From the NCBI GenBank assembly GCA_020055645.1, contig CM034550.1:13901001-13965000 (forward strand): DNA of 64,000 nucleotides, in the 5' to 3' direction. A model generated the notes under the pieces. It did no database searches. It saw nothing but the letters and a program-made list of their open reading frames with translations, and was not told the DNA's origin. Positions within the stretch are counted from its first letter, which is position 1. Every line of letters begins with the position of its first letter. Below, piece after piece: positions 15,294 to 26,143 of this stretch. The position numbers and the translations under genes were made by a program. This DNA is from Tomocerus qinae. Taxonomy: Eukaryota > Arthropoda > Collembola > Entomobryomorpha > Tomoceridae.

Positions 15294-17558
15294 ATTTACA
15301 ACCACATAACTAACTCTTAGTAATATTTTGATTTATGATACCATATGATGATTAAAAATTATTTTCTTAGTATTAATCTTACAAAACATTGCTGAATATT
15401 ACTACAATCAAGTGTTAGTGTTACAAATCTTGAATAAATATTATTTTGTATAGTAAAGGAGTGGAATATTCATTATCTTTATAGTCGACAGCAAACACAA
15501 CTCAGAATGTCCTAGAGTATGTTAATTTATCTAAATAGGATTTTTGTGGTAGCCATAAAGGTTAGTACACCATAGTAGGAAAATAGGACCACAGAAAAAC
15601 ATTTGCGTAATTTCCCATGTTAGAATTTCTATTAGAATGTTATAGGAGTGAGGAGGATATTGGTTAGCCATTCAAGGAATAGTAGAACAAGAACGGATAT
15701 CAGAAAGCATAGTTGCTATTAATTTATTCAGCAAGCAGTGGAAGTAGTGAATGAAAATGTGTGTTAAACTGAATGTGAATTTGCGGGTCGGGTTGTATCG
15801 TAGAATGTGCTATTATGTAATGTGTCTAGGTTCTAAGGGTGAAATTAGCAATTTAATAGTGAGTATAATACATGCGGGTTTCTCTATTGGGAAATTATAC
15901 TTATTTACAGAGTAAAATGAATTCTCAGCAATAATAAAGGAATAGAAAGAGAAAAGCATATTATTTCGGAGAGACTGACTAATGGTAGTACTGTAGCGGA
16001 AATGTTATTTCGGTCGAGACGACGAGACAGATGAAGGTATTGGAAAGTAGTCCATCTGAGTCTCTAAGTCTCAAGCATTGAAACAAAGTCATCCCAGCCT
16101 GCTTCCTTTTTAGATATATAAAGATCCCTTCAATCGTCGTAATAGCTAAATAATAGTTATACTTATATACTTATCCTATTATTTCCTGTTTTCCTGTCCA
16201 CAGAGTGGAATTCGAGAAATGTAGCCAAATTGCAGATCGAAAACTAAACTCGCATTTCTCTTTACAACTCATCGATTTCCCATTCTGTGTTCACAACTCA
16301 AAGCAAAGCCTGGCCACTCAAGATACTCCGAAAGGGACCTGCTCTGCTTACTCAACAAACTAATCTGAGAGCGGCTCTACTATTTTCCAATACAATACTT
16401 CTATATAACTATTTTTACTCTATATATAGATTATATATTTATAGTACTACGAGAATATTTACAAATACAAACATTACCTACAGAAATACGTAACCTATAT
16501 TCACGCCGAAAAAAAAATTCTTCCGAATCATGAATGAGCGTAGAGGTAGAAACTCTAGTAAACCGATAACATATAGCTCTATATCTTATATTACCCTTTT
16601 TTATCATGATTTTACTTTCTTTTGCTGACATGACAAGTCAACAGAGTGTATACGACGGATGCAAAGAGAAATTACTATTTTATATAACTATACACAATCA
16701 CATACAATGCTTATATATAACTCTAAAACAGTAGAGCTTGACTTTATAGGGTCAGAGTTTAACGGAGACATTAGGAAATTCTTAAGAAAACTATTACTTG
16801 ATTTCTTGCGATATATTTTATATCTATGCATGTCTTTTTCTCTTGTTTTCTAGTACATTGCTGTTTAGGAATGCTACGCTGACATTCGTTGTGGTCTTGT
16901 CATTTCGACCTAAACTTTAATAATATCCCCAATTGCGTCATGTTTTCTGTCTTTATAAATATACACTACTATATGCCGATTTTATAGATTTATCTCCTGT
17001 GTTTACCCAACCATAGTTGCGTTTTGTACTGAAAGATGAGTGCTCTACTAGTGACTAATGTTATAAACCAAAAGCAGGCATTTGTGTATGATGTTTGTAA
17101 TATAATACACAACTTTTCCCTTTTGGCAACAAAATAAACGGTTAATTTGACCACTAGATTGCATTATGACTAATGACGTTAACTAAAACTCAATATATTT
17201 TACATTCATTATAATCAGAGCATATATTAGTCATTTATACGTGGTCTAGATACTTGATATCATTGTATGCTGCTCTAAATTAGCCTATCTATTTCCTAGA
17301 TATACTACGATTATATAAATTATGAGTAATTGCAGTTTACTAATAATTGTCGCCTCCTGTACAACATTTATAAATTATAATTTACTAGAGTTTTGAGACG
17401 GAGTGTCGTCTGTCATAGTTGAAAAAAGAAATATAAGTCACAATTCCTTAAAGGGACAATTTAACTATAGCTCTATGAGTTAATTTGGTTCAGAGAATAT
17501 TGATCTATAAGCTATCCCTTCTATTTAGGTCACGGATAGTGATTTATTGATATTCTAA
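15294..17558. other. Intergenic, no gene recognised
   Basis: AT-rich spacer between the second four-TM gene and the Ig-domain gene. The open frames at 16287-16493, 16431-16631 and 16659-16853 are short, low in complexity and unsupported. Confidence 0.5.
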
Positions 17559-20208
17559 ATGATGTACTTCAGGAATTGTGGAATTAGAGCTGTTAATACA
17601 TCTCTAGTTGTGATAATAACGTTATTGACAATAGTACAAAGTTGTCCATCTTTCGAAGGTTACAATGTATATCACAAATATACAACGGAGAAGCCTAAAT
17701 TGGAATTTGATCCTGTCAGTCTGTCAAAATATATCGAATATGATTCCGAAATGAATAATACAATTTTGATTAACAAAACTGGATTAAGTTTTCATTTCAA
17801 CTGTTGGGCACCATTCCCTATAGATTTCAATTTCTCAGGGCATGTGGTACGTAAACTAATTATTTATCAATTATTTTATAGAGCATGTATTCTTTATTGG
17901 ACTAATTTTCAATTATTCTTATGGAAGAGTCCTGGTCTAAGTAAGGATGAAGTCACAGTCAGAATTTTTCGAAAACATTTCGAGCTGGATAAACATAAGC
18001 CAAATAAACGCATATGCTACGGAATTAACGTCACTCTTCCTGCATATGAAGAAACAACTGGCAATTACAGTTGCTTTGCTGTTGCGAATGTATCCAGGAT
18101 GCAATCATACTACATTTTTGTGTCGCGTAAGAGTTTCTATCTGATAATCCCCACTAATTATATAGTTTGATCATTAAGGTTTTTTCCCTGTAGCATCACC
18201 ACCCGGAGTTCTTCTCAAGAGAGGGCAAAACGTAATAATATCATTAAGTCCTCGAGCTACGTCAGTTGTTTTTCCTTGCGCTGTTTCCAATCCTGATGCA
18301 AAGATCAGACTAATTAAGGTTAGTAATGATAGCCTTTACCATTATAGTATAAATTATAATTGCTTTACCAATATACCCTTCTTTGCCCATGATATACAAT
18401 ATTTACTAAAAATAAACAGGACTACAGGGAAATTCCACTCGAGAAAGATTTATTAACATTTGACCCAAAAATCGGATTTGTTATGAATCTCACTAATACT
18501 AGACGATATTGGAACGATTATCAATGCAAATCTGAACAGAGTTCAAACGATGTCGTTAACATTACCTTACGGCCAAAAGGTTCGCCAAATTTCATTTTTA
18601 AGCTACTTAAACTGGATCACTGCTACCTGCATCACATTACATAATTTAAACATTTAGAATTGTAAATATTTTATTTAGACTTTTTCGTTACACCAAAACT
18701 ACCAAATATTCGTCATACGAAAATATTGTCTTTGTCTTGTCAATCGAATGAAGCAGTCCATTTCCAAATGAAACCTACAAAACCATTCCACTACGAAATT
18801 GAGAATGTACAAAATACATCGATGTATTTTTACGATTTTGTTGTAAAATTCCAAAGCGAAGAAATCAAATCGAATACTGAAGGATGGATTGCATGCGTGA
18901 AAAACTCAACTAACAAGGATCTGTATAGATGGACATTTCAAGTGGTCGTTAACAGTAAGATTTTGTAAATTAAAATAAAACTATTACGTCCTTTTTGGTA
19001 AGTATTAAGTATCAAGGTGTTATTTTGCAGAATCTAAAGAAGCCCCATTCACAGAAAATATCAGAAGTGCCTGCGATTCGAAAAATTTGACTTTCTGTCA
19101 AGAGTGTAATAATTGGATCGAATGTAACATAAATAAATGCTTGAGTAAAGTGAGTAAAGGAATTGTGCCTCAATTAATTAGTAGTTGAAAGGAAACCGGA
19201 AATAATTAATTTTCCGTATGATTTATTCTTTCAGGACAAAAGCTGTCCTTCTTCCAAATGCTCACTTTCCCAACTTCCGAATGCTGTCATTCAATGTCTT
19301 AATCCTAATAATCAAGTCTCGGAAATTTATTTCACTGGATTGAACACATCTAAGCAATGTACAAAATTGATAACATGATTATCAAACTATAGCAATATAC
19401 TCAGGTTGTAATAAATAATTATATATTTGGTAGATACAAATTGGACTAAGGCACCTTTGAAGGATATCCTGCAAGCTGGCCAAGTTATAGATCCGAATGT
19501 AAACGGGCTAAAGTTTTCTTGCGAAGGTTCTAGTTTTGTTTTTGCTTCAGGATTCCATTGGTTCTACACTTTGAAAGATGGGATTCGGATGGATATACCC
19601 GACTCTAGTATGTATTAGATATTTGCATAACTAATAATCCTACTAATTAGTTACAATTTCCTGATAAACATGCTTAAGTGAAGTAAACCTATTTAAATTA
19701 GCTCCTTCCTACTGTACATATTATTCCTTACACATTATTTGGTGTAAATTATTGTATCACTAATTAAAAATCCGAATTTTCGTATAGTTCAGAATGTGAG
19801 ACAAACCTGGGGGAATACGAAGGCTGTGTTAAAAAGTTTTCTAGATCTGAGTACATTGCCCAGTATGGCAACGCAGATAATTTGTTCTGCTCCCGTGTGG
19901 AATAGTACAGCGTGGAAAGAAGTTTCAGTGAAAGTTAACCACTTACATATTAAAGGTCCGAACTCTTCTAATGTGTACCTGTATATCCAAAAATATAAAA
20001 CGTAGTGTGCATTTCATTAAAAGAGAAACTGTAGGCAGACTTATGCCTTCAAAGCATAATATTACTTCAGTAAATTACTTTTTCATGATTATTTCTAGGT
20101 AAAAGCACTTCGAATAGCATCAAAGGAAGCAAAGGATTTGGATATACGATTTTCTTAGGAGCTTCTGCTCTCTTCAGATCTATCTTGCTCAAGGTTTTGA
20201 TCAACTGA
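17559..20208 (+). CDS. PVR/VEGFR-like Ig-domain protein without kinase, anchored or secreted
   Basis: Ten exons with fully consistent phases: 17559-17846, 17928-18126, 18194-18318, 18420-18579, 18679-18954, 19031-19149, 19235-19358, 19434-19607, 19788-19955, 20099-20208; 580 residues. A signal peptide spans residues 1 to about 28. Ig-like domains follow: Ig1 has FNCWAPFPIDF and TTGNYSCFAV. Ig2 has VVFPCAVSNPDAKIRL, TFDPKIGFVM and WNDYQCKS, a combination typical of PDGF/VEGF receptors (PVR). A third has ILSLSCQS and GWIACVK, and a last has LKFSCEG, FHWFY and IICSAPVW. Exons 6-7 form a cysteine-rich insert of about 10 Cys between Ig domains. Many NxS/T sequons are present. The end is Ser/Gly/Asn-rich followed by a hydrophobic tail and stop, like a GPI signal or single tail anchor. 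No kinase exon is seen downstream. A decoy or ligand-binding role is inference. The donors at 18580, 19359 and 19956 are weak. Confidence 0.8.
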
Positions 20209-22183
20209 TACACAATTCATCGTTCCTCGAACAAGAACATGTTTAAGGCTCAACTTACACAAGAATCTAGGCCAAGTTTAATAAAATTCATATATGTATG
20301 TCTTTACAATGTACAACTAGATACCAATAAACAAGTAGAAAGACTGAAAGATCAAAATGTTTACACTTCCCATTCATCTCCACCTACGTAGTAGTTCTTC
20401 CGTATCATTTTACATTATTAAGTCTGCAATTATTTATAATAATACACTCCTCCATTTCATAGAGTCTTATTTATTGAGTGAAGTAGTAACTTATTCCTTT
20501 GCAATAGCGTGAGTTGCACTCCATCCTTATTTTTTATTCATGAAAAGCTAATGATGTGACTGAGGGAGCATTACGTAAAATTTTACTCTTCAATAAAACT
20601 TGAGTAATTGTGTAGGAGATTGTAAAAAGATTCTGTGCAAAGAACGTTACATTAATATCAAAGAAAATAAAGTAAATAAACTGACAATGACAAAGAAACG
20701 GCAATAACTTTCAGTTGACCTACTTTGTAAAAATGTCAATTGAGTTGAATCCCTATGTATTATTGCTTTGAGAGTCTTAAATATGTTACTAGTAGACGGA
20801 GGAGGAGGTAGTTGTTAGTTTTGCTTCAGCCCTTGCTTATTTCCCTTTCCTAAATAGAAAATACATCTAAATAGATGCCCCGTACAATATAAGACTACAC
20901 TGCTGAGACCAATCCTTTTAAAAGATGTCGGAGAGTGCATAAAACACAAATAACATACGTGTATCTACTATAACTACACACTAAACAAGTATAGTCTGTT
21001 ATAATAATATAGAATATCCTATTTTCTATGCTATATAGTGTCCTGGTTCATTGTAAGTGTAATGGGACACGAAAAAATGGGGGAAAAGGGAGACTTTGGC
21101 TATTTGGCTCTTCCGTCCTACTATTCTGCACACTAGAAAACAACCTTGCAGAATTATACATGTATATGCAGATATATAATATACCTACATATATACTAGT
21201 AGCCAAGCCCAGTTGTTATTCTGTAATATTATTCCATCTCATCCCACAGTTGGTATTAACTACTTGCTAAGTAAATGGATATGTTTCAGATAGATACGAG
21301 TGTGTAATATTAGACTAGGAAAACTTTTATCCTTCAACTGTATTAGTTTACCAAAAGGATATGTATAAGTATGAACTTTCATAAGTATTATTTTGGACGA
21401 TTTCGGGAAAAGCCCGGTATGAAAGCAAAGTTAGCAAAATCCTTGTTTCTGTCAAAACAATAGAGAAACTGTATTTACTCCTCAGTCACAGAGAATATGA
21501 TATGATAGATCCCAACCAGAATAAAGGACTAGGAACAATAGAATGGACAGACAGGAGTTCTTCCATACAATTTCGCCAACCCAACTCAACTCTCTACCAA
21601 ATTGAGCTCCAACAACAGAACTGAACAAAACAGACAGAAGTGTCTAGACCCGACTCGAGGGCATTCAAAAGGATTAAGTAAATAAATTAGAGGATATTTG
21701 TGGAGCTTACTGGTTTTGTTTCGTTCCTTTATATCCTCCTCCTATTCTCATTAGTTTATTATAGATAATACGATGACTTTGCTTTCTCCTAATTCTGTCG
21801 ATCTATACTTTATATTATCTATTTTATTCTTTCATCTTTCAACAATAAATCCCTCACACTAGTAAATCTCTCCTGTCAGCACTATTCTGCTAAAGCAGAA
21901 GCGACAGAATTATTACTTTTCAAAATCACTGATTTCTTTCAATTAATTCTCGATTTGTAAATTTTTAAAATAAACTGCTGATTCTGCTTGACCCCTCTCA
22001 AAATGCTAATAATTTCAAATCCTGGATCATTCAGCTATAGATATTAAAAAATTCAAATTAGTTTTTTGATAATATTTGTATAATAGTTTTAAAAAATGAA
22101 AAACTTTTATTTAGATTTCAAATAATATGTAAACATCATGAAAATCGAATATATATTTATTAAAAAATTGGATAATGAATTTT
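20209..22183. other. Intergenic, no gene recognised
   Basis: Contains the likely polyadenylation signal of the Ig-domain gene (AATAAA near 20325). The rest is AT-rich. A short open frame at 21028-21270 has no supporting features. Confidence 0.5.
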
Positions 22184-22634
22184 TTAATTTCGTGGTGGTT
22201 TTGGATATCTTCTGACACCATTGCAAATGTATGTCCAATTCACCCAGTCATCCGATTGTGGCTGGCACATTATATCGCCGCAACACAAGTTAATCCTATC
22301 GCCCATGACACAAGGCTGATATTTGGGGATACACTGTAGTCAGAAATTTTAAAAAATACATTAAATTACCATTCGAATTCAAAATACTATTAAAAATAAT
22401 TCGAAATTGCAAAACTGCGTCATCTTACATCTTGTGTCCCATTTTTCTCTTGTTTCAAAACTTTTATAAATTAATAATATTTTAATAAAATTTCAATTTG
22501 TTTATTTGTACGTAGAATAGAAATGGTATAAACTGGAAAGATAAGCTAATGTTTTCGATACCATCACATTCAGCTTGGAAGAACATCATGGCCAAAACAC
22601 AGCCCAAAAGTAAGCTTAAAATGGCTCGAACCAT
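22184..22634 (-). CDS. Secreted cystine-knot (ICK/knottin-like) peptide 2
   Basis: Minus-strand exons: 22634-22562 (signal peptide), 22460-22429 (32-base microexon) and 22333-22184 (mature domain, TAA). The signal exon ends in phase 1 and the cysteine exon starts in phase 0. The microexon, bounded by AAAAG and a strong GTAAGA donor, is exactly what is needed to reconcile them and adds a short charged propeptide. The signal core GCVLAMMFFQAECD is nearly the same as in gene 3. The mature part is 49 residues: C-x6-C-x8-CC-x4-C-x13-C, ending YPKPPRN. The six-cysteine CC pattern supports an inhibitor cystine knot. The target cannot be inferred. Confidence 0.85.
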
Positions 22635-22704
22635 TGTAGAGATTTTTTCAGTTGGTGGTCGTTATTTGCTCGTAACCTCTGATTTTGGTCACACATTTTT
22701 TTTG

Positions 22705-22726
22705 CTTTATATAGTCTCATAAATTC
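22705..22726 (-). promoter_or_regulatory. Conserved TATA-box block of the knottin family, gene 2
   Basis: Plus-strand CTTTATATAGTCTCATAAA, i.e. a minus-strand TATA box 71 bases upstream of the ATG at 22634. It is followed upstream by further similarity to gene 3 (GGTTATTGTTTCTTA and CTGTTAGGT words on the plus strand), showing that the promoters duplicated with the genes. Confidence 0.7.
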
Positions 22727-23010
22727 TAACATATGGTTATTGTTTCTTAATTATATTATAATTATTCTATTCTATACAAGGTCCCCATCGCTGTTAGGTT
22801 TATCGTACACATACTTATTATTGCTGCATTTCAAATAAGTAATTTCAAATAAGTAATTTGAGAAAGGAATTAAGCTGGATGTAAAACACAAAAATTGGTT
22901 AACAACTTTTCAATATTGTTTTTATTGATCATTTATTACTTATAGAAATAAAATGAAACCTCAATAATACAATTGTATGAGCTTATAGTGAGATAAAATA
23001 CTAGAATTAT

Positions 23011-23348
23011 TTATTTTCGTGGAGGTTTTGGATATTTTAAGGCCCCTGCGCAAATACTTTTCCATCCCCCTTTGTCATCTGGTTGAGCAATGCAAAATAC
23101 TTTTCCTTTCGACTTTGGTTCGTCGCAACAACTCTGACTCTTATCTCCGATTACACAAGGTCCCGTAAATGGGATACAGTTTTCTACAAATTGTAAAATG
23201 CTTTAATAAAATTGTTTATTTATACATAGAATAATAATATGATAAATAGAAAAGATGAGTTAATATTTTCAGTACCATCACATTCAGCTTGGAAGATCAT
23301 CATGGCCAAAACGCAGCCAAACAGAAGGTATGAAAATGCTCGAATCAT
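23011..23348 (-). CDS. Secreted cystine-knot (ICK/knottin-like) peptide 3
   Basis: Two minus-strand exons: 23348-23276 (signal peptide) and 23183-23011 (mature domain, TAA), separated by a 92-base intron and joined in phase 1. Unlike genes 1 and 2 it has no middle propeptide exon, and its acceptor lies five bases further upstream of the first mature cysteine, which restores frame. Signal core GCVLAMMIFQAECD. Mature spacing C-x6-C-x8-CC-x10-C-x13-C, ending YPKPPRK. It is about 0.7 kb from gene 2, so the two are a recent tandem duplicate with a diverged mature domain and a conserved signal exon. Confidence 0.85.
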
Positions 23349-23426
23349 TGTAGAGATTTTTTCAGTAGATGATTGTTATTTGCTCGTAGCCTCTGATTTT
23401 GTCACACATATATTATATTTCTTTAG

Positions 23427-23448
23427 CTTTATATAGTCTCACAAACTC
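23427..23448 (-). promoter_or_regulatory. Conserved TATA-box block of the knottin family, gene 3
   Basis: Plus-strand CTTTATATAGTCTCACAAA; a minus-strand TATA box 79 bases upstream of the ATG at 23348. Nearly identical to the blocks at 22705 and 13125. Confidence 0.7.
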
Positions 23449-25004
23449 TAACTTTCGGTTATTGTTTCTTATAATATTTGGCAATAATTCTTTTATTGTA
23501 AACTAGGCCCCCCAACACTGTTAGGTCCCCATCCTCGCTCTCAATGTACAAGTGCCTGGTGGCGATGCCGGTCGTCAATATTTTTCAAAAGATTTACGCG
23601 TCAACATTTGGTTCAACATTGAAATATGTTAATACTACCCCAGAAGACAAAATAAAGGGGTGTGCTTAAACATGGGACAAGAATTTTTTATACAAAAAGG
23701 TAGTTTTTATTAAATTTGGAGAAAATATCTAGTGTGTTGAGGAATTTAGGGGATGCTTAAATATCCTAGCATCTCCCTAAATACGGCCTTCCAGAGTATA
23801 GGTTATTGTTTTATGTAATACTAACCAACTATACATAGATATATAGGTAGGTTAATTTTTTCAACACTGCGATTATATTATAGATAGAACAAATTGCATT
23901 AGCGCTTGCGCATTTTGTATTTTGGCTCACCCTACCACACATATATAGATAGAAACATGCATATGCATGCGAAAAAATGATGTCATAGTAGTGCTGAATG
24001 GAGGTTATCAATATAATTAAAAATTCCTTACTTGCATTGCTAAAACTGCTTTATCTACGATGGTGGTTATAATATTAAGTTTACTTTTAATCTGCAATTA
24101 CAATATTACTACATCATGCTTATTTCGTCATTTTCGTCTAATTACACTTTTGTTTGGAGGAATAAATTTCTCTATTGTTTTCTGAGATTGCATTCTATGC
24201 TTATGTATTTTTATTTCTACTATACATATATTTAGCGCATCAGTATTGACGTATTGTCTATATTATATCCTAACAGTGCGTAGTAAAACAGCCACTGGGA
24301 TGCTCATTGTGTACAACGGAATGACGAATGGAATGTAGAATAATTAATTTGAATGCAAGCAGATATTTTAATTGCTTATTGTCTAAAGAACTAGAGCTAA
24401 GGTCTCAGTACTATTGCAGAATTTCAAAATGATTAGGCATATTAATTTTTAATTTGAAAATAAGCTAATGTACGTATTGGACTTTCTTGTTTTTTATGAA
24501 ATAATTGTAAACACGCGTGTGCATTATTACAACAATAAGCCCAAATGTCCATGGCATAGATATTTTGTGCCTGCACTTGTTTCTGAATAATAACCTTCAA
24601 AACGTTGTTGTACATAACTTAAATGATATAACAAGTAAAAGGTACAACTATATACAACAGCATTTATTGCTTTTACTTTCTATCTAAGTTGTACTAGGTA
24701 AGTCATATTCTGTTAACATTTTTACTGATGGAGACTGGATGGAGACGGAGTAGTATTATAGTCATGATTCTAGTTCAACCTAATGTTTTGTCTATGTAGT
24801 AATGGAATAAATGTTATCTTGTAAATACCTATGTAGAATATAGATAATCTATGAAAAATGTTAAAAGTCACAATTTAGATTTCCATTACTCATTTCTTAT
24901 TAGCGTCCATCCGTGCATTTCACATGCATTTAATTTTATACGGAAAGTTATGCTAGGAAGTCGTAGGGAGACAAGGGAAAAGGTAAATTGTACATGCTAC
25001 GGTA
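23449..25004. other. Intergenic, no gene recognised
   Basis: The first ~80 bases still resemble the upstream flank of knottin gene 2. 24427-24570 holds one copy of a dispersed repeat (separate entry). The remainder is AT-rich with no supported coding frame. Confidence 0.5.
24427..24570. repeat. Dispersed repeat copy, related to 35874-35970
   Basis: Shares ordered blocks with 35874-35970: TTCAAAATGATTAGG, a TTTAATTT..GAAAATA.GCTAAT block and GTCCATGGCATAGA. The blocks are collinear, with divergent or inserted sequence between them. Likely an old non-autonomous element. Confidence 0.5.
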
Positions 25005-25006
25005 TA

Positions 25007-26141
25007 CCGGGTGTCTGATAATTACATGAAAGTGTTCTAAGTCCTATAACTCCTGAACAGAGGCTGCTATGAAAATGAGATAACCACCATTGAAAAGACA
25101 ATCGTATTTTCAACAAAATGGGTTATAATAATAATTTTGGTGACTCTTATTACAGGGTCAGCATTTCGACAAAAAAATATCAAAATAGCCTATAATTGTG
25201 TGTATACTTGACATAATTGGAACCGTGACACTTTTAGGAATAGTAACTTAAGCTTTCGATGATAATGAAAAGTGATAGATAACATTCAAAAGAGTACCAA
25301 AATAGTTATAAAACTATTTTACCCCTCTTGGTTTAGACATTAGACGTTTAGAAAAAATTAAGACTTTAAACACCACATTGGCATATTGAAAGAGCGAAAT
25401 TAAAGACATTTTATCGTCCGAAGGAAACCAAACGTCTCAGGTCATTAATAAATTGTTTACATCAGTCTGTAGCTGATGCAGAATGAATTTCCTTTTGGAT
25501 TTTTCTGAGCTAGCCCGATTGGGTTCCAATGATCATTATTTAAAGGTAATGAACTAATGCAACATTTAAGAGATGCAGAATTTTCTGAAAAAAGAACACT
25601 TGGTCTGAGAGCTGCCCTTCAAGACAAATAATTTTAACTGTAAATCAGAATCCTAAACGATGGACTAGTGTCTAGAGGAACGACTGGAACGGCCCAGCAC
25701 TTTTAGTAGTTTTTACAGCTTTGTTAAAATTTGTGCAGTTATTGTTGCTTTGTCAAGTGACTTTAACAAACTTTTACTCAACAACTTAGTCTAAATGGTG
25801 GTCTTTGAAACCCAAGAATGTCATTTCAACAGGTTTTTAATGGCTTCAATCCGCATTTTATTCAATCGCAATTCGGTTGAAAAATCGTTACCAAAATCAC
25901 AGAAGACGGAAGCGAATTAAATAAGTAATTTTGTGTTTATTTGAGATTTTTAACAAGGGAAATTGGCCTTTGACTTTCCCATTTTTAATATGTGTAACGA
26001 AGGTTTTTAAAAATTATTATTATAGCCCATTATGTTGAAAATACGATTGTCTTTCCTATGGTGGTTATTTCATTTTCATAGCAGCCTCTGTTCAGGAGTT
26101 ACAGGGCTTAGAACACTTTCAAGTATTTATCAGACAGCCTG
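25007..26141. mobile_element. Non-autonomous inverted-repeat transposon, TA-flanked
   Basis: Terminal inverted repeats of about 130 bases at 25007-25138 and 26010-26141 match across nearly their whole length (outer ends CCGGGTGTCTGATAA and CAGGCTGTCTGATAA; inner shared words include GAACAGAGGCTGCTATGAAA and AAAGACAATCGTATTTTC). TA dinucleotides flank both ends (25005-25006 and 26142-26143), as for Tc1/mariner-type insertion. The ~870-base interior has no long open frame or recognisable transposase. Confidence 0.85.
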
Positions 26142-26143
26142 TA

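Noticed and set aside
20209..22183. Search for TM and kinase exons after the PVR-like Ig gene
   Set aside because: No glycine loop, HRDLAARN or DFG coding segment found on the plus strand before the next gene.
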